Shown here: positions 43,630 to 51,080 of the stretch, in pieces
Position numbering within the stretch: the stretch's first letter is position 1
Layout of the letters: the number at the start of each line of letters is the position of its first letter
NCBI GenBank assembly: GCA_040219275.1
Contig: JAVJSU010000006.1
Coordinates: forward strand, 1-64,000
Length of the DNA: 64,000 bases
Direction: 5' to 3'
Source of the DNA: JAVJSU01 sp040219275
GTDB lineage: Bacteria; Chloroflexota; Anaerolineae; Aggregatilineales; Phototrophicaceae
Translations under genes and position numbers: made by a program
The notes under the pieces: model-generated
What the model was told of the DNA's origin: nothing
Databases searched by the model: none
What the model saw: only the letters and a program-made list of their open reading frames with translations

Positions 43630-44223
43630 TTGTCTGATCCAACTATCCTTGAATGGGTAAACGCCACCTTGCAAGGTGACCAGGACGCATTCGCTGAAAT
43701 CGTCTATACATTTCAGGATGCCGTTTACAATCTCTGCTACCGTATGCTGGGAGAGCGCACCGAAGCAGAAGACGCAAGCCAGGAGGCGTTTTTACGCGCA
43801 TATATGAACTTACACCGCTACGATCAGGACAGATCATTCAATACGTGGGTATTGACGATTGCCTCTAATCACTGCATTGATCGCATCCGCAAGCGTAAAA
43901 TGCTTCTGCTCTCAATTGATGAGCCGTTGCCCGCGAATATGGCGCTGGCAAGTGATGACCCACAACCGGAGCGTGTGGCGGAGATGAATGAGCGTAGCAA
44001 GCAGGTGCAGGAGTTGATTGATACCCTGCCGGAAGATTATCGCCTCGCGGTAGTCCTGCGCTACTGGTACGATTATTCTTATGCTGAAATCGCGGACGTG
44101 ATGGAAACGAGCGAAAGCGCCATTAAGAGCCGTTTGTTCCGCGCCCGTAAAATGCTGGCAGATCATGTGGACGATTCTGGAATGCAAGATGAACCGCCCA
44201 GCCGTCTGATGGAGGGAAATTAA
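43630..44223 (+). CDS. ECF-type RNA polymerase sigma factor
   Basis: 197 residues: sigma-70 region 2 (AFAEIVYTFQDAVYNLCYRM, EDASQEAFLRAYMNL, WVLTIASNHCIDRIRKRK) and region 4 (LPEDYRLAVVLRYWYDYSYA, then MLETSESAIKSRLFRARKML-like helix-turn-helix). It directs transcription of a small regulon. AGGAG with 9-nt spacing points to TTG 43630; ATG 43576 lacks a Shine-Dalgarno sequence. A TATAAT lies at 43544. The next gene begins 3 nt after its stop and is a candidate anti-sigma factor. Confidence 0.93.
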   Translation: MSDPTILEWVNATLQGDQDAFAEIVYTFQDAVYNLCYRMLGERTEAEDASQEAFLRAYMNLHRYDQDRSFNTWVLTIASNHCIDRIRKRKMLLLSIDEPLPANMALASDDPQPERVAEMNERSKQVQELIDTLPEDYRLAVVLRYWYDYSYAEIADVMETSESAIKSRLFRARKMLADHVDDSGMQDEPPSRLMEGN

Positions 44224-44226
44224 ACC

Positions 44227-44802
44227 GTGACTGAAGAACGCTTACAACACCTGATGCAAGATGCGTTAGACGATGCACTCTCTACACAGGAACAGCGCGA
44301 ACTTTCCAGCACGTTAGAAGCTGATCAGGTCGCGGCGGAAGAATTCAATCAACAGCAACGTGTCGATGATTTCCTCAACCGTCCGCCGATGGAACGCGCA
44401 CCGCAACGCCTCGCCATGACCATCATGGCACGCATTGGCGCACTCGCGCATGAACAGCAACGTCAATCACAACAGATTGACGAACTCTCCGAAGCGTCCA
44501 TGCAACTGGCTATTCAACTGGTGACTGTGGCGACGATGCCCTTACTGGTTGGCGCAAGCTGGATGTTGATAAACGCGCTGGCAGATGAAGAATTTATGGA
44601 TGAAGTGATTACGCAAATCGCTAGCTTACTCATCATCACGTTAGATACCATGCGTGTGATTGTCGAAGAAGCAGAAGCAATCGCCGCCGATGATCCACAA
44701 ACCGCGATGGCGATGATCTCCCTGCTTCCCCTCACCATGCTAGAGTTAGTCAAAGCGGTATTGGGTGAGGTGGATGAAGACGATGAAACCGACAGCGACT
44801 AG
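44227..44802 (+). CDS. Putative membrane anti-sigma factor or sigma-linked protein
   Basis: 191 residues starting with GTG only 3 nt after the sigma gene. The soluble N-terminus (about 70 residues, helical, EERLQHLMQDALDDALSTQEQRELSSTLEA) resembles the cytosolic start of anti-sigma factors, but the zinc motif HxxxCxxC is absent. Two hydrophobic helices follow (VTVATMPLLVGASWMLINAL and IASLLIITLDTMRV) and an acidic tail. Position and topology suggest control of the sigma factor; direct evidence is missing. Confidence 0.7.
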   Translation: MTEERLQHLMQDALDDALSTQEQRELSSTLEADQVAAEEFNQQQRVDDFLNRPPMERAPQRLAMTIMARIGALAHEQQRQSQQIDELSEASMQLAIQLVTVATMPLLVGASWMLINALADEEFMDEVITQIASLLIITLDTMRVIVEEAEAIAADDPQTAMAMISLLPLTMLELVKAVLGEVDEDDETDSD

Positions 44803-44841
44803 CACACCATCAAATCACACGTAAGAATGCTCAATCAACCG

Positions 44842-44871
44842 GACGATTCGACAAGAATCGTCTTTTGTTTT
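44842..44871 (+). terminator. Terminator of the sigma operon
   Basis: GACGATTC (44842-44849) pairs with GAATCGTC (44855-44862), followed by TTTTGTTTT. Confidence 0.8.
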
Positions 44872-44962
44872 GTCGCTTCATTGTCAAACCCTTGTGTAAC
44901 TTATCTACAAATTAGGCAAATTGTACCATAATATTGACTTTCACTATGGTATTTCGTACAAA

Positions 44963-44990
44963 TTGACGTACTATTAGAGTATCCTATCTA
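44963..44990 (+). promoter_or_regulatory. Promoter of the deiminase gene
   Basis: TTGACG (44963-44968), a 16-nt spacer and TATCTA (44985-44990). The start site should fall near 44997, leaving a leader of only about 8 nt. Upstream, inverted segments CCATA/TATGG and TTGTA/TACAA (44921-44962) may be an operator. Confidence 0.55.
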
Positions 44991-45004
44991 TAGAACCTTA
45001 ATTC

Positions 45005-46324
45005 ATGCCTGAAGTGGTGCCACCTTTGAAGCTCATGCCTAAAAACACGAATGCCCCTTTGCAATTCAATTACATCCCGTATCCACTCTGGCGCAGACGC
45101 ACTTCCGCCCTGCTTCAATCTGTGGTGGAGCCGGTTTACAAGCGCGTCTATCCCGTCGCGGAAGATCGCAACCCGCCACAAACCGCCGAACGCATGGCGG
45201 CATATCTGGCACGTTTTGGCTTGCTCGGCACGGACGATGAACACACCATTCAGCGCATGTTGGAAGGCATTAACGGGCGAACCAACATTGAACGTGCTTC
45301 CACAGATGTGCCTGCAAGCAATCACAATACGCCAAAAACGCCCTTACGCATTCCGGCACAGTGGGAGCCGATGGAAGCGGTGATCGTCAATTTCCCGATT
45401 CTGTATCCGCCCCTGTGGGAACTGCACGCCCAGATGATCGAAGGGATCGTGCCTGTTGCCAGAGTCACCGTCACCGTTCCAACGGAAATGTGGGCATGTG
45501 CGGCGTGGCTCTATCTGCAAAATCGCGCAAAGTTGGACGACTCCCAACTGGAAAATATAAAGTTTCTCATCCTTCCCACCGATGACATCTGGGTGCGCGA
45601 TTACGGACCAATCATCGGCTATGATGCGGATGGTGCACGTGTGGCGCTCGATGCCCATTACGAACGTCAAAAGCCGTTTGGCAATCTGCGTGATGACAAT
45701 ATGCCGATTTTGTGGGCGGCACATACGGAAACACCGCTCATCTCCTTAGACCTGAACACCGAAGGCGGCAATTTATGGTCTGATGGGCAAGGCACGCTCA
45801 TCATGTCAAACGTCATTCTGGAGGTCAATCCGGCTTATGATCGCGCCGCGTTAGAGCGTTATTTACACAACATCTTCGATTATGAAAAGTTGATCCTCAC
45901 GCCACGCATGGCGATTGAATCCACCGGACACATCGACCTGTTACTGAAACTCGCCGACCCTGAAACGGTGCTTGTCTCCGCGCCGACCACCCGAACCAGC
46001 GCCCAACGTCTGCGGGATACGGCTGATCTGTTCCGGCGGGAAACAAACGCCCAGAATCAGCCCTATCGTGTGATCGAACTGCCGACTCCGTCGCTGTATT
46101 TAAACTGGCTCGCCTATCCCATCCGCAGGAGTTACACCAACGCGCTAACGGTCAACGGGCGCGTGCTTGTTCCGGTCTATGGCTTGAACACCGACGAAGA
46201 AGCCCTGCGAATCTACGCGGAAACGATGCCCGATTATGAGATCATCCCGATTGATTGTGAGATCGGCGCGAATGGCGGCGGCGCGGTGCATTGCATGACG
46301 AAGGAAGTCCCTGTACGGCGATAA
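45005..46324 (+). CDS. Peptidylarginine/agmatine deiminase-family protein
   Basis: 439 residues. The pentein core has all catalytic blocks of the Porphyromonas-type PAD/AgD family: WVRDYGP with its Asp, NTEGGN, STGHIDLLLK with the His, and the C-terminal GGGAVHCMTKEVP with the nucleophilic Cys. It hydrolyses a guanidino group (agmatine, arginine or peptidyl arginine) to a ureido group and ammonia. A 115-residue N-terminal extension is unusual for agmatine deiminase. No signal peptide is visible, so it is probably cytosolic. The neighbours do not suggest polyamine synthesis, so the substrate is uncertain. Confidence 0.9.
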   Translation: MPEVVPPLKLMPKNTNAPLQFNYIPYPLWRRRTSALLQSVVEPVYKRVYPVAEDRNPPQTAERMAAYLARFGLLGTDDEHTIQRMLEGINGRTNIERASTDVPASNHNTPKTPLRIPAQWEPMEAVIVNFPILYPPLWELHAQMIEGIVPVARVTVTVPTEMWACAAWLYLQNRAKLDDSQLENIKFLILPTDDIWVRDYGPIIGYDADGARVALDAHYERQKPFGNLRDDNMPILWAAHTETPLISLDLNTEGGNLWSDGQGTLIMSNVILEVNPAYDRAALERYLHNIFDYEKLILTPRMAIESTGHIDLLLKLADPETVLVSAPTTRTSAQRLRDTADLFRRETNAQNQPYRVIELPTPSLYLNWLAYPIRRSYTNALTVNGRVLVPVYGLNTDEEALRIYAETMPDYEIIPIDCEIGANGGGAVHCMTKEVPVRR

Positions 46325-46368
46325 TCATGCTATAATTGGCGAAAAGATGTGGAGCAAGGCATCTTCTG

Positions 46369-46920
46369 ATGGCGCAAGCACGCTTACTGACAACTGAAGA
46401 TTTTGAGTCGTTTATCAGTTTCCCGGATAATGCAGATCGTCGCTTTGAACTCATCAACGGGGAGGTTGTGGAAAAAATGCCGACTCAGGAACATGGCATC
46501 TGTGCGGGAAATCTCGTGACGGATATGAACCTCTGGTTACGACAGAATCCTATCGGGCGGGTTTCGGTTGAAGCACGACATCGTCCCGCAGGCGATGAAC
46601 GCAATGATCGTTTACCGGATGTTTCTTTCGTGCGCGACCTCACAAAACCGGTTGTCCGGCGCGGCGCGGCGAACTTTATGCCTGATCTGGTCGTCGAGAT
46701 TCAATCACCGGATGACGACCCCGAAGCCATGCGTGAAAAAGCGCGTTTTTACCTCGCCAACGGTACGAAAATCGTCTGGCTGGTGTTTATGCAGTTACGC
46801 GTGGTGGAAGTCATCACCGCGGATGGCACATGGACAGTCGGCGAAGATGGCGTGCTTTCAGGGTTGGATGTCATGCCCGGCTTTAAACTTCCAGTGAAAA
46901 ACATCTTCTTCAGTCTTTAA
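46369..46920 (+). CDS. Uma2-family (DUF820) nuclease-fold protein
   Basis: 183 residues with the PD-(D/E)XK layout of Uma2 proteins: RRFELINGEVVEK (Glu), LPDVSFV (Asp), DLVVEIQSPDD (ExQ in place of ExK) and the conserved REKARFYLANGTKIVWLV. Uma2 proteins are presumed endonucleases of unknown purpose, often scattered in Chloroflexota and Cyanobacteria. TATAAT at 46331-46336 and AAGG near the ATG support expression from 46369. Its end overlaps the convergent gene by 11 nt. Confidence 0.9.
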   Translation: MAQARLLTTEDFESFISFPDNADRRFELINGEVVEKMPTQEHGICAGNLVTDMNLWLRQNPIGRVSVEARHRPAGDERNDRLPDVSFVRDLTKPVVRRGAANFMPDLVVEIQSPDDDPEAMREKARFYLANGTKIVWLVFMQLRVVEVITADGTWTVGEDGVLSGLDVMPGFKLPVKNIFFSL

Positions 46921-47557
46921 GCGCTAAATCCAACTTCGCAATCACATCGCGCAACAGATTAAACATATACCCCTCCGCCGGACAGCCGAGTGACGCATCC
47001 GCCACATAAACCGTTTCGTCTGGTAATTCGACGATCATCCCGAAACGACCATAGGCGTTATTCAGAATATTGACGCGCCATGTTGCGCCCTGATGCACAT
47101 AGTCGTGCGTTTGCTGGCTGATGCGAACCGTATCATTCAACCATGTGCCATAAATCATGCCAAATGATTGTGGAGGATTTTTCGCGGCAGACGCACGCAT
47201 CCGCTCATAGAAGTGTGCCTGCAACACATCACTAAAGCCCGCCACCGCGAATTCAATTTCCACATCTTTGAGGTTCACGTTGTCGTTGATGGCGTAAAGT
47301 TGCGTGCGGAAAAGTTCCGTCAGCGTGGAGGTAAAGCCGAGCAATTCCGGCAGAGTCAGTGACGATGGAATTGCCTTCAGCACGGCATCACGAAGCGCGT
47401 TTATATCCGCGCCTGCCGTGTCGATGCGCGCTAGACCTGTGTAATCTTTCGGCTCGAAATACGCCACGCCAAAGGTTAATGGCAAATCACGCTCACGCCG
47501 GAAGGTCTTGAGGTCGATTAACGTATGGGTGTGTCCATCAATCGTGACGTGCATCAA
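46910..47557 (-). CDS. Protein of unknown function, partner of HAS-barrel gene
   Basis: 215 residues, soluble, without signal or membrane segments, mixed alpha/beta (VTIDGHTHTLIDLKTFRRER, LTFGVAYFEPKDYTGLARID, VADASLGCPAEGYMFNLLRD). No motif I know. It follows the HAS-barrel-like gene by 8 nt on the same strand, so the two are co-transcribed. A nuclease role such as NurA is suggested by neighbourhood only; the NurA motif is not visible. Confidence 0.65.
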   Translation of the reverse strand: MMHVTIDGHTHTLIDLKTFRRERDLPLTFGVAYFEPKDYTGLARIDTAGADINALRDAVLKAIPSSLTLPELLGFTSTLTELFRTQLYAINDNVNLKDVEIEFAVAGFSDVLQAHFYERMRASAAKNPPQSFGMIYGTWLNDTVRISQQTHDYVHQGATWRVNILNNAYGRFGMIVELPDETVYVADASLGCPAEGYMFNLLRDVIAKLDLALKD

Positions 47558-47565
47558 ACAACCGC

Positions 47566-48186
47566 CTAAGTACGGCTTTCAGGGCGGATAATTTCCAGAA
47601 TTGAGCGTAAACGGCGCATATCGTTAGAGAGTAAATTCGCCAATTCACGCCCACAATTGACCATAAAATTGTAGCGTTCGTCTGGATGATACGCCATCGA
47701 CGCGTAACGCAACATCGCGCCCACGAGGTCATCTGTCGGCACTTCGGAGGCGTTCAGCACGAGACGATAAAAGTTCGGCTGTTGCGTAAAATAGAAGACC
47801 TCATCGGCGGTACACAAATCCACTGAAGAGAGGCTCATCGGCGGGCGGGGTGGCAAGCTATGCACGAACCGATCAGCCGCGCCATAACCGACATTTAACA
47901 CACTGATTTCCACCGGAATCATGCGATTCTCACGCTGGTCACGGAGTACATTGGCATCCACAGATTCCGCCATCACGAGTTCGCTGACCAGTAAATCGTC
48001 TTTGATTTCTACCGCGTAAATCACCCCGATGACGAACAAATCACCGGAATTGGCAACCGGCACTTTGACGAATGCGCCAAAATCATGCCGCTGATTGATG
48101 CGTCCGCTATGGGTGCCACAGGTAAAACCCCGCGTGCTGGCACGTAACACCCGCCCCACTCGATCTTGTTGAACATCTATGCTCAT
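47566..48186 (-). CDS. HAS-barrel-like protein (HerA N-terminal domain without ATPase)
   Basis: 206 residues. The N-terminal 60 residues (VGRVLRASTRGFTCGTHSGR, FGAFVKVPVANSGDLFVIGV) look like the HAS barrel found at the N-terminus of HerA-type ATPases and some archaeal/bacterial translocases. The C-terminal half (TQQPNFYRLVLNASEV, YNFMVNCGRELANLLSNDMR) is helical and unfamiliar. There is no Walker motif, so it would need a separate ATPase. AAGGAG with 7-nt spacing fixes the start. Fold call is moderate; function is unknown. Confidence 0.6.
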   Translation of the reverse strand: MSIDVQQDRVGRVLRASTRGFTCGTHSGRINQRHDFGAFVKVPVANSGDLFVIGVIYAVEIKDDLLVSELVMAESVDANVLRDQRENRMIPVEISVLNVGYGAADRFVHSLPPRPPMSLSSVDLCTADEVFYFTQQPNFYRLVLNASEVPTDDLVGAMLRYASMAYHPDERYNFMVNCGRELANLLSNDMRRLRSILEIIRPESRT

Positions 48187-48433
48187 CAGATAGCTCCTTT
48201 TACGTAGCTGGAAGTTTGAAGGTCAAGATTATGCTGTCTACATGAACGCATCAACATGTTCGACTCATCACTCCAAACTCATCACTTCCCACATTATAGA
48301 CCAAAATTTCTGTTTAGGGAGTGTTGTTAGGAAGCTGTTATCTGCATGAAAATCCGTTAAAGCTTAATTGTCCTCAAGGAGAATTCAGCTTACACTGAGA
48401 AAGAATAAATTCAAAATAAACAGGGTGGATACA

Positions 48434-50041
48434 ATGTCGTCATCATTCCTTGCGAAGCGTCTTAAAGAACAACAGGAAAAAGAAGCGGATGCACAGGCAC
48501 ACCGCGATAAATCGTTTGAAGGATTTGAGGTATCGGAAGATGGAGGCGACCAGCTCGACTCTATGTTCAATAACACGCCGCCCGCACAGGACTTAAAGCA
48601 ACGTCGCGCCCAAAAAGAAGCGCCACCTGCTCCGGCGAAATCTGCCGCGCCTGCAACCATGTCTTCCAAAGACCTTGTAAAATCAGCCGGTGCGTTGGAT
48701 CAGGGTGAAACACTCGACACAGGCTATCGTGTGCCGCCCAAGCGTCGCACCACCCCCACCGTTAAAAAATTGCGTAAACAACTGCGTGCCAAGTTGCTGG
48801 CATTCCCGGATGAAGCCGACCAATGGACACGCAATGACATCAGCAAACAACAAATTATCCTTGAGCGCATGGATACCGTGCTTGATAAGATGAACGTCGA
48901 ATTGAGCGACGGGGAATACGAAGAACTGAAAGTCGCCATTTTGAACGATATTCTGGGCTTCGGCGCGATTGAACCACTCATTCAAGATCGCAGTTATTCG
49001 GAAATCATGGTCAATGGACCGGATGTGATTTTCGCGGAATATAAAGGTAAGCTCACCGAGACTGAAATCGTCTTCGATGACAACGAACACGCCCTCTGGA
49101 CTGCCCAGCGCATCGTCCGCCCATTGCAACGTTCGCTCAACCGTGCCAACCCGATGGTTGATGCCCGCCTGCCAGATGGTTCGCGTGTGCATATCGTCGC
49201 TGATCCGTCCGCATTGAACGGCACGACTATTACCATCCGTAAATTTCCTGACAAGCGCCTGACGGTGGATGACCTTATCAAGTTCGGCTCTTTTACCAAA
49301 GAAGTCGGCAATTTCTTCGAGGCGTGCGTCGTCTCTCGTTTGAATATCGTCGTCTCCGGTGGTACAGGCTCCGGTAAAACGACCCTGCTAAACGTGTTAA
49401 GTTCGTTCATCCCCGAAGATGAGCGCATCATCACGGTAGAGGACTCGGCGGAATTGCAATTGGCACAGCGCCATGTTGTCCGTCTGGAAACCGCCCCGCC
49501 CATGCCCGGCACAGAAAAAGACGGCAAGCTAGAAATTCGTGATCTGGTCAAGGGAACGCTCCGTATGCGCCCTGATCGTCTGGTGATCGGTGAATGTCGT
49601 TCCGGCGAGGCGCTGGATATGTTGCAGGCGATGAATACCGGTCATGATGGCTCATTGACCACCGTCCACTCCAACAGCCCGCGTGATGCTGTATCCCGTC
49701 TGGAAACGCTGTGTATGATGGCGGGCATGGATTTGCCGTTGATTACCATTCGTCAGCAGATCGCCGGTGCGATTCATCTATTCGTCCAGCAATCACGCCT
49801 TAAAGATGGCAGTCGTAAGGTCGTACAGGTGACGGAAGTACAGGGTATGGAAGGCGAAAGCATCACCCTGCAAGATATTTTCGTGTATCGCACCGAAGGA
49901 CAACGCGACACGGGTTATTCGCATGAAGGTGGCGGCGATTTAGAGCCAACCGGATTCCGTCCAAAATTCGTAGAGCAATTCAAGCAATATGGTTTCAACC
50001 TACCGGGGCGCGTCTTCGGTGCAGGTCAATCAAAATTCTAA
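48434..50041 (+). CDS. CpaF/TadA-type secretion ATPase
   Basis: 535 residues: a charged, Ala/Pro-rich N-terminal 100 residues, then a PulE/VirB11-type ATPase (ILNDILGFGAIEPLIQD, MVDARLPDGSRVHIV, Walker A GGTGSGKTT, LRMRPDRLVIGECRSGEALD, HSNSPRDAVSRLE). It would power Flp-pilus assembly or type II-like secretion. TadB, TadC and pilin genes are not next to it, so it is either an orphan or works with distant genes. GGTGG stands before ATG 48434; the longer frame starts without support. Confidence 0.92.
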   Translation: MSSSFLAKRLKEQQEKEADAQAHRDKSFEGFEVSEDGGDQLDSMFNNTPPAQDLKQRRAQKEAPPAPAKSAAPATMSSKDLVKSAGALDQGETLDTGYRVPPKRRTTPTVKKLRKQLRAKLLAFPDEADQWTRNDISKQQIILERMDTVLDKMNVELSDGEYEELKVAILNDILGFGAIEPLIQDRSYSEIMVNGPDVIFAEYKGKLTETEIVFDDNEHALWTAQRIVRPLQRSLNRANPMVDARLPDGSRVHIVADPSALNGTTITIRKFPDKRLTVDDLIKFGSFTKEVGNFFEACVVSRLNIVVSGGTGSGKTTLLNVLSSFIPEDERIITVEDSAELQLAQRHVVRLETAPPMPGTEKDGKLEIRDLVKGTLRMRPDRLVIGECRSGEALDMLQAMNTGHDGSLTTVHSNSPRDAVSRLETLCMMAGMDLPLITIRQQIAGAIHLFVQQSRLKDGSRKVVQVTEVQGMEGESITLQDIFVYRTEGQRDTGYSHEGGGDLEPTGFRPKFVEQFKQYGFNLPGRVFGAGQSKF

Positions 50042-50066
50042 AATCCTCATTACGACAATAGCATAT

Positions 50067-50101
50067 AAAAACGGACGATCTGCGTGATCGTCCGTTTTTT
50101 T
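50067..50101 (+). terminator. Strong terminator of the CpaF-like gene
   Basis: AAAACGGACGATC pairs with GATCGTCCGTTTT, a 13-bp stem with loop TGCGT and a T7 tail. Confidence 0.9.
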
Positions 50102-50158
50102 GTTTACGAATATCATGAGCTGAGGTTACGCAGTTGCAATCCGTTTTGACAATTTTCC

Positions 50159-50310
50159 GCGATGAGCTGAAACCTCATCGCTAGTTTTCGTAAAAACCCC
50201 ACTAAAGTGGGCTATTTTCATCTGGCATTCGCTAAGATCAGCCTGCTTCAGCTGGGTTTTGCTCCTGTTTAGCCAATGGGTTTGAGCCTGTGGCGGAGTA
50301 ACGGAGCACA
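50159..50310. repeat. Cluster of short hairpins related to 25-81
   Basis: GCGATGAG/CTCATCGC (50159-50181), CCCAC-TAAA-GTGGG (50198-50211) and looser AGCCTGC...GCTGGGTTTT and AGCCAATGGG units follow each other. The second is the reverse complement of the 25-81 hairpin with few changes. No gene is present in 50102-50388. Confidence 0.5.
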
Positions 50311-50388
50311 GATTTTGTGTTTCATGTCTTTGCGTAACGTCAGTCGTAAGATTTCATCACACCCTATCGACACGCTTCCGTTTTGCCT

Positions 50389-50937
50389 CTAATCACTCAC
50401 ATCGTCGCCTAAATTGCCATCAGCCGCTTTCATATCTGCCAGATGACCCTGCCAATGATGCAGGAATAATGCTTGAATTGCTTGCTCAACTGTCAAAAAT
50501 CTTTGCGATGCGGGGTTAAAAACACGGTTAGAAAACTTGTTCATTGGCAAGTGTGTGATAAAATCGGCGATCCGGGCTTCATTCTTGCCAACACTTTTCA
50601 TGGACGTTTCCATGACGCGCTTGCTGAACACATTTGCCATCGTATCATTGATGCCATTGAGCATTGCAGTCGGAATTTGTGGTGTAAAATTCAACAGGGA
50701 CAGCTTGATGAGCCACAGTGACATCGAATCGACCATGTTCAGATGGGCAAGCATAGCCGCAGGTGACCATTTCTTATAATAGCGTGGCGTATACCATGAT
50801 TCTTGCGGTAACGCGGTAAGATACGCGAGCACATCTTGATGCACCTGAGCAATTTGGGTTAAGAGCACCTGACGCTCATTTTGTCCATCAAGGAAAATAT
50901 ACTTTGATGTTGTTTGATCTGTTTGATCGTTAGACAT
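50389..50937 (-). CDS. DinB-superfamily protein
   Basis: 182 residues of four-helix bundle type. Helix 2 has AHLNMVDSMSLW and the C-terminus has LFLHHWQGHLADMK, placing three His for a metal site as in DinB/YfiT enzymes. Members transfer thiols (bacillithiol, mycothiol) or are of unknown role. No signal peptide. A weak GAGAG precedes the start. It stands divergent from the large membrane kinase-like gene. Confidence 0.8.
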   Translation of the reverse strand: MSNDQTDQTTSKYIFLDGQNERQVLLTQIAQVHQDVLAYLTALPQESWYTPRYYKKWSPAAMLAHLNMVDSMSLWLIKLSLLNFTPQIPTAMLNGINDTMANVFSKRVMETSMKSVGKNEARIADFITHLPMNKFSNRVFNPASQRFLTVEQAIQALFLHHWQGHLADMKAADGNLGDDVSD

Positions 50938-51080
50938 TTGTTTGTTAAATCTCTCTATACTTTTTGCATGATATTACGCGCTTCACGGCAGACCGTCAAA
51001 TCGTTTGGTGGAATAGCTTGCGAACACGGGCGTGAAGCGTACAATTGACGGACACACCGCTTCCAGGAGCAACTAAACGC

